Position numbers and translations under genes: made by a program. Shown here piece by piece: positions 8,423 to 16,539 of a stretch of 64,000 nucleotides of DNA (position 1 is its first letter; each line of letters begins with the position of its first letter). A model generated the notes under the pieces. That model made no database searches. It saw nothing but the letters and a program-made list of their open reading frames with translations, and was not told the origin of the DNA. Location: contig NZ_VOHP01000003.1 in assembly GCF_007859205.1 (NCBI RefSeq), forward strand, positions 62,001 through 126,000. Direction: 5' to 3'. This DNA is from Streptococcus sp. sy004. GTDB lineage: Bacteria; Bacillota; Bacilli; Lactobacillales; Streptococcaceae.

Positions 8423-9427
8423 TTAACGAATCGCTTTTCCACGCATGTAAACTTTTAAAAGAGGGAAAAATAACCCATTGGCAACAGACAACAACTTAAC
8501 TTTTTTACTAGATAATTCTTTCCAAAGCTGTGGATTTAACTCCTTTATTCTCTTTTGATAATCCAAAAACTCTTGTCGACCTTGCTTCGCATCGTCTACA
8601 TAAAGACAAATATGAGTATCTAAAATAAATTCATGATCTAGTAACTGTTTCTTTAAAATTTGTGTTCTAGTCGCTGATGGATACTCTTTCTCAATTTGAT
8701 TATAAAGATTAACCAATTGATATGTCACTTGACGATGCATTTCCCGATTCTTAACAAAATTAGCAGGATTAACACTTTGTTCCGCCGTCCCCATACGATA
8801 ACAATAAACTCGATGAGGCAAATAACAAGCTGTCTGTAAAAATGGCATTGGAAAGGTGATATACTCCATATCAACATAAAACATTTTTTCATCAATATGG
8901 ATTGCATTTTCTTTTAAAATAGCTGTCTTAAAAGTCGTTGCATGCATCATTGGCAATCGATCAGCTTCTTTCAATAATTGATCATAGCTTACAAGAACAC
9001 CCGCTTTTTGATGAGGAAAATCTTGTACTTTAATCTCTTTCGTATCCATATTATGATCCTCATAAGGAGTTATCACAATATCAACATCTAAGTCTTGTAA
9101 ATCCTCAACCAATCTGACCAATTGATCCGTATTAACCCAGTCGTCACCATCAACAACCTTAAAGTATTTACCCGTTGCCAGTTCAATCCCTTTATTGATT
9201 GTTGACCCATGTCCTCCATTTTTTTTATCAATAACACGAATTGTATCAGGAAATTGACGCTCATAAGTTCTTGCTTTTTCTAAAGTACCGTCTGTCGATC
9301 CATCATTAACAATAAGAATTTCTAACCTGTCATTTATTTTTTCATTTAATAGTGTTGGCAAACAGGCATCCATATATTGTTCTGTATGATAAGATGGCAC
9401 TGTTATGGTTAAAATTTTTGACATCAT
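8423..9427 (-). CDS. Family 2 glycosyltransferase
   Basis: A 334-residue GT-A fold enzyme. Residues 5-110 hold the nucleotide-sugar site: ITVPSYHTEQYMDACL, ILIVNDGSTDGTLE, KNGGHGSTINKGIELA and the metal-binding KVVDGDDWV. The C-terminal half is alpha-helical with no clear membrane span, so it is probably a peripheral membrane or cytoplasmic enzyme; donor and acceptor cannot be told. It starts 12 bases after a second family 2 enzyme and lies upstream of the LPXTG gene on the same strand, which makes glycosylation of that protein or of a wall polymer an open possibility, not a demonstrated role. Confidence 0.88.
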   Translation of the reverse strand: MMSKILTITVPSYHTEQYMDACLPTLLNEKINDRLEILIVNDGSTDGTLEKARTYERQFPDTIRVIDKKNGGHGSTINKGIELATGKYFKVVDGDDWVNTDQLVRLVEDLQDLDVDIVITPYEDHNMDTKEIKVQDFPHQKAGVLVSYDQLLKEADRLPMMHATTFKTAILKENAIHIDEKMFYVDMEYITFPMPFLQTACYLPHRVYCYRMGTAEQSVNPANFVKNREMHRQVTYQLVNLYNQIEKEYPSATRTQILKKQLLDHEFILDTHICLYVDDAKQGRQEFLDYQKRIKELNPQLWKELSSKKVKLLSVANGLFFPLLKVYMRGKAIR

Positions 9428-9439
9428 GTCAAACTCCTT

Positions 9440-10405
9440 CTAGACTTTAATTTTTTTCAACAGTAAGTAAGCATCCAAGAATCCTAGACCTAACGTTAAC
9501 TTAACCGGTTTTGTCAATGTTGAATTGTTAGTAAAAATTCCCTTAAACTCTGGTAACGCTAGTAATTTAGCTAATTCCTGTTTTTTCGATTTATAACTTA
9601 AATTACTTTGAGAAATATTGTTAGCAACATTCATCACGATTTTACTACGTAGATAACGAGATAAAGTCGCAGATTCCTGACCAAATTCATCTAACAAAGT
9701 TAATAACTGAGTATGTTCTTCTAATTTAGCCTGTAAACGTTCTGGTCGATACACATTAGCAGCCGAACTAGGACGACCAATCACATACGTATAATAATTA
9801 CCATCTACAATAACCATACTATTTAATTGACGATAAACTTCAAAATTAAATCGAGTATCTTCACCAAAGGTCAATTTAGGAAAAGAAAGTTGATGAGTTA
9901 ACAAAAAATCTCGACGATATAATTTATTCCACACCGTATAGAGCATATTAGAACCAAAAAGAGATACAAATTGCTTTCTAAACGTTTCTTGATTAAGATA
10001 ACCATAATAGGGAGAAGTTACTTTCTCAACTATCTTTTTCTGAAAATGATAATCTTGATAGTCAAACATGAGTACATCTGGAAGTAAATCTAAAGATGGC
10101 ACCAATTGCGTCAAAGGATCTCCTAAAATATAATCATCTGGATCAATAAACCAAATATACTCACCTTGAGCCCGTTCAAGTCCAAATAACCTTGCGTGAG
10201 CTACTCCTTGATTAGGAATATGATAACACGTTACTTGATGATATGTCCTTGCATAAGTATCACAAATCGTCGAACTGTTATCCAAAGAACCGTCATTAAC
10301 TAAAATAATTTCATAATCTTCAAAAGAGGTCTTTAAAATTGAAGTCAAGCATCTCTCAAGATACTCAGCAACATTATAAACTGGTAAAATTAAAGAATAC
10401 TTCAT
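9440..10405 (-). CDS. Family 2 glycosyltransferase
   Basis: A 321-residue GT-A enzyme with the N-terminal motifs LILPVYNVAEYLERCL, EIILVNDGSLDNSSTICD and WFIDPDDYILG (the DxD region near residue 93). The middle part LYTVWNKLYRRDFLL resembles the acceptor region of polysaccharide transferases such as those of exopolysaccharide loci. It is the first gene of a two-gene unit with the next glycosyltransferase, set apart from the capsule locus by about 6 kb. Specific substrate unknown. Confidence 0.88.
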   Translation of the reverse strand: MKYSLILPVYNVAEYLERCLTSILKTSFEDYEIILVNDGSLDNSSTICDTYARTYHQVTCYHIPNQGVAHARLFGLERAQGEYIWFIDPDDYILGDPLTQLVPSLDLLPDVLMFDYQDYHFQKKIVEKVTSPYYGYLNQETFRKQFVSLFGSNMLYTVWNKLYRRDFLLTHQLSFPKLTFGEDTRFNFEVYRQLNSMVIVDGNYYTYVIGRPSSAANVYRPERLQAKLEEHTQLLTLLDEFGQESATLSRYLRSKIVMNVANNISQSNLSYKSKKQELAKLLALPEFKGIFTNNSTLTKPVKLTLGLGFLDAYLLLKKIKV

Positions 10406-10585
10406 CTAACTCATTTCCTATTTTTTCAAAATTTACACCATGCATATTAGTTATCATATTTTTGTTACTTTTTTCCACCTAAAAGAAGCCTCATTTTTCT
10501 AAAAATAAACAAAAACTTCACAATCCTTCCTTGCGAGTGAACTCTTTTTAACCTTCGTCTTATTATATCAAAAAGTTGATACAAT

Positions 10586-10617
10586 AAAAAGATTAAGGCA
10601 ATTACCTTAATCTTTTT
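10586..10617 (-). terminator. Terminator of the Asp23 cluster
   Basis: AAAAAGATTAAGG (10586-10598) and CCTTAATCTTTTT (10605-10617) form a perfect 13-base stem with a six-base loop, 27 bases after the last Asp23 stop. Confidence 0.85.
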
Positions 10618-10643
10618 TACTAAATCTGCTAATTAACTAGATA

Positions 10644-11171
10644 TTAGTTGTTTTCAGATTTTCCCTTAACTTGATTCAAACCCTCGGCTGTGACTTCTTT
10701 AGCTTTATCAATACCATCAACTGTCAAGTCTTTAATTTTTTCAGCTTGTTGACTAGCAAAATCACCTGTTTTTTTAGCTGCATCAGTCACCTTATCTTGT
10801 AAAGTTACTGAATCTTGCTCATGCTCCTCTTTAGACTTAACATCTACAACTTTAACATTCAATTCAACCAAGTTCAAACGAGTCATCACCGCAATATTTT
10901 CGGCCACTAATGCTTTAATCTGATCAACCAATTGAGGAATATCCTTACCATACTCAACAACTATCTTCAGATCAACCGCAACCTCTTCACTGCCAACTTC
11001 AACATTAACACCGTCTGTAACATCATCTGAATTGATTAACTTGTCCTTAAAGTCAGATAAAAAACCACCACTAATAGCCAATAGACCATCAATATTTTCT
11101 AATGCCTGACCAACAATCTTTGCAATCACTTTATCATTGTAAGCAATACTAGTCTTAATTTCTTGTGTCAT
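10644..11171 (-). CDS. Asp23/Gls24 family envelope stress protein (copy 1)
   Basis: A 175-residue protein with the Asp23 domain (about residues 5-115: VIAKIVGQALENIDGLLAISGG; VNVEVGSEEVAVDLKIVVEYG; VKVVDVKS) and a charged helical tail. Asp23 proteins are abundant in firmicutes and gather at the membrane through AmaP. It is a paralogue of the protein at 11419-11943 and is the last gene of the AmaP cluster; a strong terminator follows. No enzymatic role is known for the family. Confidence 0.92.
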   Translation of the reverse strand: MTQEIKTSIAYNDKVIAKIVGQALENIDGLLAISGGFLSDFKDKLINSDDVTDGVNVEVGSEEVAVDLKIVVEYGKDIPQLVDQIKALVAENIAVMTRLNLVELNVKVVDVKSKEEHEQDSVTLQDKVTDAAKKTGDFASQQAEKIKDLTVDGIDKAKEVTAEGLNQVKGKSENN

Positions 11172-11200
11172 TTGTCATTCCTTTCACTAAAAATTAATTT

Positions 11201-11392
11201 CTAGTCTTTAGTTAAACCCGAAAGAGCACCTTTAACCGTGTCTTTTACATCTTCAATAGATTCTTTAACTTTACCAGATAATTTTTCTACTTGACCTTCA
11301 GTCTCAGTCTTCTTATCGCCAGTTACTTTACCAAAGGCTTCCTTAACACCGCCCGCTACTTGTTCCAATTTTGAGTCCATTTTTTCTGACAT
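11201..11392 (-). CDS. CsbD family stress protein
   Basis: A 63-residue, Lys/Glu-rich protein with the CsbD pattern ([41 protein letters not shown]). In Bacillus the family is part of the general stress response, but its molecular role is unknown. It lies between the two Asp23 paralogues and is presumably co-transcribed with them. Confidence 0.9.
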   Translation of the reverse strand: MSEKMDSKLEQVAGGVKEAFGKVTGDKKTETEGQVEKLSGKVKESIEDVKDTVKGALSGLTKD

Positions 11393-11418
11393 CTTATTCT
11401 CCTATCTCTATAATATTT

Positions 11419-11943
11419 TTATTTTACACGAGGTTCTGCAATTGAATCCTTGACTTTTTCTGTACTATTGCCAACAGCTGCTTTCAATTTATTTGCTTGT
11501 TCAGAAGCAAAATCACCTGTGCTTTCAGCTACATTTGACACTCGATCTTGAAGACTAACAGAATCCGCCTCATGTTGAGCTTTTGTCTTAATGTCAATAA
11601 CTTTAACATTAACTTCAACGACATCTAGATCTGTCATTTTCTTAACTTCTTGTTCAACTACAGATTTAATTTCACTAAATATTGTTGGAATATGTTTTTG
11701 GTATTCAGCTACAATATCTAAATCAATAGCCACTTGTTTTTTACCAACTTCAACATTGACACCTGTTGTCACATTATCACTATTGATTACTTTATCTTTT
11801 AAATTAGCGAAAAAACCACCACTAACAGCCAAAAGTCCATCAACTGAACTAATTGCTAAACCAACAATTTTTTCAATAACTTTGTCTTCATAGGTTAGTT
11901 CACCTTGGATAGCCGCTGGTTTGTTTACATTATTATTTGTCAT
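11419..11943 (-). CDS. Asp23/Gls24 family envelope stress protein (copy 2)
   Basis: A 174-residue Asp23 protein: LTYEDKVIEKIVGLAISSVDGLLAVSGG is followed by VNVEVGKKQVAIDLDIVAEY and VEVNVKVIDIKTKAQHEADSVSLQDRV, then a helical tail. It resembles the 10644-11171 copy along its whole length, which points to a local duplication. It follows the DUF2273 gene by 14 bases in an operon with amaP. Confidence 0.92.
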   Translation of the reverse strand: MTNNNVNKPAAIQGELTYEDKVIEKIVGLAISSVDGLLAVSGGFFANLKDKVINSDNVTTGVNVEVGKKQVAIDLDIVAEYQKHIPTIFSEIKSVVEQEVKKMTDLDVVEVNVKVIDIKTKAQHEADSVSLQDRVSNVAESTGDFASEQANKLKAAVGNSTEKVKDSIAEPRVK

Positions 11944-11957
11944 TACTGATCCTCCTT

Positions 11958-12131
11958 TTATTTCTTAAATATTCCTAATTGATCTACACGATAGCCTATA
12001 TAAAAGCCAAGTCCTGCTAATAATAGAAGGAACAAAGTATTAAAAAATCCTATTTTAATTAGCAAGAAGGCAAGAAATAGACCACTTAGAGCCCCAATAA
12101 TGGGAAGCTTCATTTTTTCTAAATCTTTCAT
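11958..12131 (-). CDS. DUF2273 small membrane protein
   Basis: A 57-residue product starting MKDLEKMKLPIIGALSG and ending YRVDQLGIFKK. Nearly all of residues 8-47 are hydrophobic, giving two short membrane segments joined near a KIGFF turn. Small DUF2273 proteins are regularly encoded between amaP and asp23, so context supports the assignment. It starts 13 bases after the amaP stop. Function unknown; probably a membrane partner of AmaP. Confidence 0.85.
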   Translation of the reverse strand: MKDLEKMKLPIIGALSGLFLAFLLIKIGFFNTLFLLLLAGLGFYIGYRVDQLGIFKK

Positions 12132-12144
12132 CTTAATCTCTCTT

Positions 12145-12717
12145 CTACTCTACGCGTCCAGATTGACGTACTGTTGTTTGCTTAGGTAAAATATTCTTAA
12201 CTTTAACTTGAAAAGATAATTTTTGTGACAGACCAAAGAACTCAACCAAGCCTTTTTCAACTGTCTCTTTTACCTCAGCCAACTTGTTGACTACATCATT
12301 TTGTTCTGCTACAAGTCCCAAGATCGTAACTTTTAAACGTCTCTTAGATACTTTAACCTTTACCTGTGATTGTTCTAAAACTCCACTTTCTTCTACAATT
12401 GATTTGATAAAGCCAACCAAGGCAGACTTTTCCAACAAAAGTTTACCCTTATCATCAAGTAAAGTTAACTGAGTATACGTTTTCGGATAACATAACACAA
12501 TTAATAAAAACAAAAACACTAATAATAACAAACTAACTGATAGCCAAAATAAGCCAACAAAAAGCCACTTAGGAAGACTATCTAGTGCTAATACTTGTAA
12601 CCATGACCAAGACGATCCAAGCGACACATAGCCCTTGCTACTAGCAATCACGAATAACAAAAGGGGTAGAAGGCTAATCGCAAATATGCTAGCGAGAAAC
12701 TTTAAATATTTTGACAC
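12145..12717 (-). CDS. amaP: Alkaline shock response membrane anchor protein AmaP (GTG start)
   Basis: A 190-residue protein with two N-terminal membrane helices (about 7-27 and 52-77) and a cytoplasmic domain (VEESGVLEQSQVKVKVSKRRLKVTILG) that resembles Asp23 itself. AmaP tethers Asp23 to the membrane. The start is GTG at 12717 with GAGGT eight bases upstream. It is the first gene of the AmaP-DUF2273-Asp23-CsbD-Asp23 cluster, so its promoter should lie in 12718-12996, where I found no clear consensus boxes. Confidence 0.85.
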   Translation of the reverse strand: MSKYLKFLASIFAISLLPLLLFVIASSKGYVSLGSSWSWLQVLALDSLPKWLFVGLFWLSVSLLLLVFLFLLIVLCYPKTYTQLTLLDDKGKLLLEKSALVGFIKSIVEESGVLEQSQVKVKVSKRRLKVTILGLVAEQNDVVNKLAEVKETVEKGLVEFFGLSQKLSFQVKVKNILPKQTTVRQSGRVE

Positions 12718-12996
12718 ACGATTTACCTCTAATAAAATTTATAAATTTACGTTAGAACAATGAGATAAAACAATTTATTATCTCTGCTCTTTAAACGAAT
12801 TAAATTACTTTAAAAATAACTGGGGGTACCTTTTAAATACTCTATGACGTCAATAGATTTATTTGTTAACGATTTCATTCTAACAAGATTTTTCTTAAAA
12901 ATCAAATAAAAACCCTTAAAATAGTAGATTAAGCAACTCAAAAATCTTTTAAAAAGCGTACAAAATCCCGCTATACAACTACTTTCTTAAACAAAA
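12718..12996. other. AT-rich intergenic region upstream of amaP
   Basis: About 280 bases without a convincing ORF. On the minus strand TTGACG occurs at about 12847-12852 with no good -10 at 16-18 bases. The amaP promoter is expected here but is not decided by the sequence. Confidence 0.4.
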
Positions 12997-13016
12997 AAGA
13001 GAACAACTGTTCTCTT
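12997..13016 (-). terminator. Terminator of the ComS-like peptide gene
   Basis: AAGAGAAC and GTTCTCTT pair around AACT, and the minus strand continues with T-rich sequence (TTTTTTGTTT). It lies 12 bases after the peptide stop. Confidence 0.7.
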
Positions 13017-13028
13017 ATAAATTTTCTA

Positions 13029-13088
13029 CTAACCAGTAATAAGAAGCCAAATATTGAAAACAAGTTGGAGTACTAGTAGTTTTTTCAT
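13029..13088 (-). CDS. ComS-like pheromone precursor peptide
   Basis: A 60-base gene encoding MKKLLVLQLVFNIWLLITG (19 residues) with an AAAGGA ribosome site eight bases before the ATG. A short basic start and an all-hydrophobic body are what ComS-type SigX-inducing peptide precursors look like. It follows a ComR-like regulator on the same strand and has its own promoter made of a GACA-N4-TGTC palindrome, a T-rich spacer and TATAAT. The C-terminus (about FNIWLLITG) would be the active pheromone. It has neither the double-tryptophan WW ending of mutans, bovis and pyogenic ComS, nor the salivarius LPYFAGCL, nor the suis WGTWVEE type. Assignment rests on context and size, not homology. Confidence 0.65.
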   Translation of the reverse strand: MKKLLVLQLVFNIWLLITG

Positions 13089-13121
13089 ATCCGTCATCCT
13101 TTCTCATTTTATGATAATGTT

Positions 13122-13163
13122 ATTATAATAGAAAAGTAAAAGTAAAAACAGGACATGCATGTC
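13122..13163 (-). promoter_or_regulatory. ComR-box-like promoter of the peptide gene
   Basis: The minus strand holds the perfect 12-base palindrome GACATGCATGTC (13152-13163) with GT before and CTGT after it, then a T-rich spacer of 24 bases, then TATAAT (13122-13127). From memory, ComR-regulated promoters (comS, sigX) have a GACA-N4-TGTC dyad, a T tract and a -10 without a -35, which fits. The palindrome overlaps the regulator's stop codon. Confidence 0.7.
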
Positions 13164-14076
13164 ACTTTACATTTCCCAAATGTGCTAAATCTATGTCTTT
13201 TTCTTTGGTTAAATTAGTCCAAAGAATGTCATCTCCTATGTCTTTTGCCAATAAAATTGCCATATCATAAGCTTGTTGAGCTTTCTGTTTATCTCGAGAT
13301 TGATAAACGGCATACTTAGCCCTAAAACACAAGGTAACTGGTCGATAAACCTGCTGCAAGGTTTGCTGAATAATCTCATCCATTCGCTCAACCGTCTGCA
13401 ACATCTTTTCATAATCTTGACTCACAAGATAAGAACCAGCAAATGCACTTAAAACTCCTAATAAGGCTACATTATAAAATTCATTTCCTTGTATTGCCTG
13501 TTTTCTCACTTTTTCAAAACAAATTCCAAACTTTTCTGATTCATAAGTGACATCTTGGCATTGCACTGCATAATATTGTAGCAACAGTAAATCATTCAAT
13601 ACATAGACATCTTTAATTAGAACCTGTTCAAAATAGTCAGCAAATAGAGAATCTGCACGCTCACCCTCAGAATGAAGTCGCCAATCTAACAAGCGTTCAA
13701 TCAAATCTAGGGTCAACAGCTCTTCATCGGGTAATAAATCAAAATACTCTTGATAGATTTCCTCGATGATTCGGTGTTTTTCTGCAATTCGCTCGGTATT
13801 ACCATAGGAGCTACTCTTAAACAAGAGATATTTTTTCTCAAAGTATGATTCTGGTATATGAATGCTATTGTCACCCAAAATATCGGTTACATACATCCCT
13901 AATGTTTCAGCAATATATTCCAATTTCAGCAAGGTCGGCAAGGACTTACCTTGTTCAATCCGCATAAGCTGTCTGACGGTCAATTCTGTTTCTGTCCCAC
14001 AAAACTGCTCACGAGTTAGCCCTCTTTTCTTACGCTCTGCACGAATTTTATTGCCAATGACTTCCTTTTTGTCCAT
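13162..14076 (-). CDS. ComR-like (Rgg/PlcR-type) peptide-responsive regulator
   Basis: A 304-residue transcription factor. Residues about 5-65 are an HTH_3 DNA-binding domain (IGNKIRAERKKRGLTREQFC; LTVRQLMRIEQGKSLPTL; IAETLGMYVTDIL); the rest is helical with the TPR-like pattern of peptide-binding RRNPP regulators. The LSxRQLxRIExGxSxPTL signature is that of ComR and its paralogues ScuR/SarF, more than of classical Rgg. The start is the ATG at 14076 with GAGGG six bases upstream; an ATG at 14094 lacks a good ribosome site. The tiny peptide gene with a ComR-box-like promoter directly downstream suggests a complete ComRS-type circuit. Whether it controls sigX or another target such as bacteriocin genes cannot be seen here. 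Confidence 0.8.
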   Translation of the reverse strand: MDKKEVIGNKIRAERKKRGLTREQFCGTETELTVRQLMRIEQGKSLPTLLKLEYIAETLGMYVTDILGDNSIHIPESYFEKKYLLFKSSSYGNTERIAEKHRIIEEIYQEYFDLLPDEELLTLDLIERLLDWRLHSEGERADSLFADYFEQVLIKDVYVLNDLLLLQYYAVQCQDVTYESEKFGICFEKVRKQAIQGNEFYNVALLGVLSAFAGSYLVSQDYEKMLQTVERMDEIIQQTLQQVYRPVTLCFRAKYAVYQSRDKQKAQQAYDMAILLAKDIGDDILWTNLTKEKDIDLAHLGNVK

Positions 14077-14209
14077 CGTTTCCCTCTTATGCATATTTAT
14101 ATCCTAACAACCTAAGTTTAACATGTTTTTTCATAAAATGAAAGCGTAAGCAATAATTAGAAAAACTTTTCTTTGATTTTGAAAACAATTTCAACAAAAG
14201 ATAAATAAA

Positions 14210-14235
14210 ATACCTCATCCTTTTGGACAAGGTAT
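14210..14235 (-). terminator. Possible terminator after ksgA
   Basis: ATACCT and AGGTAT flank an imperfect hairpin (two mismatches, inner TCC/GGA, TTTT loop). The minus strand then reads TTTATTTATC. It lies seven bases after the ksgA stop; weak. Confidence 0.4.
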
Positions 14236-14241
14236 GCTTCA

Positions 14242-15117
14242 TCAATCATGAAATTGTTCCCATAAACAATCGGATAACTGGGCAAAGTTCTCAATCGCCA
14301 AGGCTTCACCTCGTAAATTTGGGGCTAGTTGGACTTGTTCAAGAGCTTTCTCCAATTTTACTTTGACATCGTCTGATTTTCCAAAATGATTTGTCAAATT
14401 ATTCCAGAGGGTCTTACGTCTATGAACAAATGAAGCTTTAGCCACACGGAAGAAGAAATCTTCGTCCTTAACTGCGACTAAGGGCTCTTTGCGACGAACC
14501 ATTTTCAAAATGGCAGAATCAACATTTGGAGCAGGCACAAAGACTGTACGCGGCACAATAAAGGCGACCTTGGCAGTCATGTAATACTGAACAGCAATAG
14601 ACAAGCTACCGTAAGCCTTAGTTTTAGGTTGAGCAGAGATGCGGTCTGCCACTTCCTTTTGCATCATCACCACAAACTCACTAAATGGAATTTTGCTCTC
14701 AATCAAATGCATGAGAATAGGAGTGGTGATATAATAGGGTAAATTAGCAACTATTTTTATAGGCAAATCAGGATTTTTGAAACCCTGGATTCGCTTATGC
14801 AAATCAGCCTGCAAAATATCCTCATTGATAACCTGAACATTATCAAAATCAGCCAGTGTTTCAGCTAAAATCGGAATTAAACGGTCATCAATTTCAAAGG
14901 CCATGACTTCGGCTGCCTGTTCTGCCAAAAACTCGGTCAAAGCCCCAATACCAGGGCCAATTTCAATGACATTGACGGTCTTATCAATCTCTGCTGTTGC
15001 GACAATCTTCTGTAAAATATTAGTATCAGTCAAGAAATTTTGACCAAAGGACTTCTTAAATGTAAACCCATGACGTTCTAAAACCGCCTTGGTCACTGAA
15101 TAATCTGCTATTCTCAT
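14242..15117 (-). CDS. ksgA: 16S rRNA dimethyladenosine transferase KsgA
   Basis: Dimethylates two adjacent adenosines in the 3' helix of 16S rRNA. The 291-residue product has the SAM site [16 protein letters not shown] (about 50-65), the catalytic [14 protein letters not shown] (about 126-139), and the C-terminal [12 protein letters not shown]. It overlaps the end of rnmV by four bases; rnmV and ksgA are paired in most firmicutes, here downstream of tatD. Confidence 0.96.
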   Translation of the reverse strand: MRIADYSVTKAVLERHGFTFKKSFGQNFLTDTNILQKIVATAEIDKTVNVIEIGPGIGALTEFLAEQAAEVMAFEIDDRLIPILAETLADFDNVQVINEDILQADLHKRIQGFKNPDLPIKIVANLPYYITTPILMHLIESKIPFSEFVVMMQKEVADRISAQPKTKAYGSLSIAVQYYMTAKVAFIVPRTVFVPAPNVDSAILKMVRRKEPLVAVKDEDFFFRVAKASFVHRRKTLWNNLTNHFGKSDDVKVKLEKALEQVQLAPNLRGEALAIENFAQLSDCLWEQFHD

Positions 15118-15692
15118 TTCTTTTCCCTTTCATAATCTTTCATACACTTTTCAATCTCTTGCAAATTCATATCAAAAAGCTCCAAGCGTTTCAATAGTTG
15201 TTTCCCATTGCAGTAGCCAATCCGAAGATTTTTACCCAGATATTCTCGACGTTGACGACTATCTGCACTCAGCAACAAACCTAGACGAATCAAATCTGCC
15301 TGACTAATATCAAATGAGCGTGTTTTTTGACCTTGGCCACGCAAGCCATTAAGGGCTTTTTCTAAATCTATAAAACTAGCATGTTCAACACCCAAAGACC
15401 GCCCCTTACTTTTAGATTCTGGCACAGCTTCATCTGGGTTGACAAAAGCATGTTTGACCGTTGGAATCGCTTGAGTAATCATCCGTCGAATCCGTTCCCC
15501 TTGATAATCTGGATCAGTCAAGACAATCACGCCACGATGCTCATGCAATTTTTTAATCCGTTCAATATCCTCAACATTGATGGCTGAGCCTCGTGTTTCA
15601 TAGGTATCAACATTATAAAATCGTTTCAAATTGACCGTGTCATCTCTGCCTTCAACCACAATAACTTCTTGAATTTTTATCTTATTTGTCAA
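15114..15692 (-). CDS. rnmV: Ribonuclease M5
   Basis: Matures the 5S rRNA precursor. The 192-residue product opens with the Toprim motif [17 protein letters not shown] and carries [17 protein letters not shown] near residue 57, which holds the second acidic metal site; the C-terminal half is the DUF4093 region ([18 protein letters not shown]). It overlaps tatD by 11 bases and ksgA by four. Confidence 0.95.
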   Translation of the reverse strand: MTNKIKIQEVIVVEGRDDTVNLKRFYNVDTYETRGSAINVEDIERIKKLHEHRGVIVLTDPDYQGERIRRMITQAIPTVKHAFVNPDEAVPESKSKGRSLGVEHASFIDLEKALNGLRGQGQKTRSFDISQADLIRLGLLLSADSRQRREYLGKNLRIGYCNGKQLLKRLELFDMNLQEIEKCMKDYEREKK

Positions 15693-16455
15693 GTTTAAAC
15701 ACCCTCATAGCATTTTCATAAGTTGCAGTTGCTACTTCTTCAACACTCAAACCACGAAGCTCTGCTATTTTTTCAACAACATAACGTGTATAGGCCGTTT
15801 TATTTTCACGACCACGTTTAGGCACAGGGGCAAGGTAAGGAGCATCCGTTTCAACTAATATCTTGTCTAAGGGTAAATATGTCGCTGCTTCCTGAACGTC
15901 TGTTGCCTTTTTGAAGGTCACCACTCCTGAAAATGAAATCATCATACCAAGCTCAAGGAACTGCTCTGCCATTTCTAAAGAACCCGAATAAGAATGCATA
16001 ATGCCGCCTGCTGCCCCAACACCAACTTCTGCTATGGCTGAATAAGTGTCTGCCATAGCATCACGTGTATGAACAACAAAAGGCAACTGGTATTGCTTTG
16101 CTAACTCTATCTGACGCTGGAAAACATCTACTTGCTTTTCCTTTGAGGCAGTCATCCAGTAATAATCCAAGCCAATCTCACCCAGAGCTACCACTTTTTT
16201 ATGAGTTAAGTGCTGACTGATAAAATCTTCCACAGCTAAATCATAAGAAGCAGCTTCTGTCGGGTGCCAACCAATGGTGGCATAAATCTCATCATACTTT
16301 TTGGCCAACATCAAACTTCGCTCAATGGTAGGACGGTCAAAACCAACCACATTCATCTTGGTGACACTAAACTCCTTAGCTAGTAGGATTTCTTCTGCCT
16401 CTTTACCAAAAAATGCCTCCACATTCAAGTGAGTATGCGTATCAAAAATATTCAT
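15682..16455 (-). CDS. tatD: TatD family metal-dependent hydrolase
   Basis: A 257-residue TIM-barrel hydrolase with metal ligands in IFDTHTHLN (residue 3), GEIGLDYYW (about 93), HTRDAM (130), IMHSYSG (156) and VETDAPYLAP (205). Family members are DNases or exonucleases of uncertain cellular role. It is first in the tatD-rnmV-ksgA operon, driven by an extended -10 at 16487-16495. Confidence 0.94.
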   Translation of the reverse strand: MNIFDTHTHLNVEAFFGKEAEEILLAKEFSVTKMNVVGFDRPTIERSLMLAKKYDEIYATIGWHPTEAASYDLAVEDFISQHLTHKKVVALGEIGLDYYWMTASKEKQVDVFQRQIELAKQYQLPFVVHTRDAMADTYSAIAEVGVGAAGGIMHSYSGSLEMAEQFLELGMMISFSGVVTFKKATDVQEAATYLPLDKILVETDAPYLAPVPKRGRENKTAYTRYVVEKIAELRGLSVEEVATATYENAMRVFKLDK

Positions 16456-16486
16456 TTACTTACTTTCTATCTCTCTATCTTGTTCC

Positions 16487-16495
16487 ATTATATCA
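16487..16495 (-). promoter_or_regulatory. tatD-rnmV-ksgA promoter (extended -10)
   Basis: The minus strand has TGATATAAT about 32 bases before the tatD ATG. No good -35 is present at 16-18 bases. Confidence 0.55.
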
Positions 16496-16512
16496 TAGAC
16501 CGAGCAATAATA

Positions 16513-16536
16513 AAAACTCGTTCATTAACGAGTTTT
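16513..16536 (-). terminator. Terminator of the capsule operon
   Basis: AAAACTCGTT and AACGAGTTTT form a perfect ten-base stem around CATT, just past the stop of the last capsule gene (16540). Confidence 0.8.
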
Positions 16537-16539
16537 CTC

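Noticed and set aside
10406-10585. Promoter for the two orphan glycosyltransferases
   Set aside because: TATAAT is present near 10562-10567 on the minus strand, but no convincing -35 is found at 16-18 bases; left uncalled.
13015-13107. Alternative 30-residue ORF (starting MRKDDGYEK) overlapping the peptide gene in another frame
   Set aside because: It has no ribosome binding site and is not hydrophobic; the 19-residue frame has AAAGGA at good spacing.
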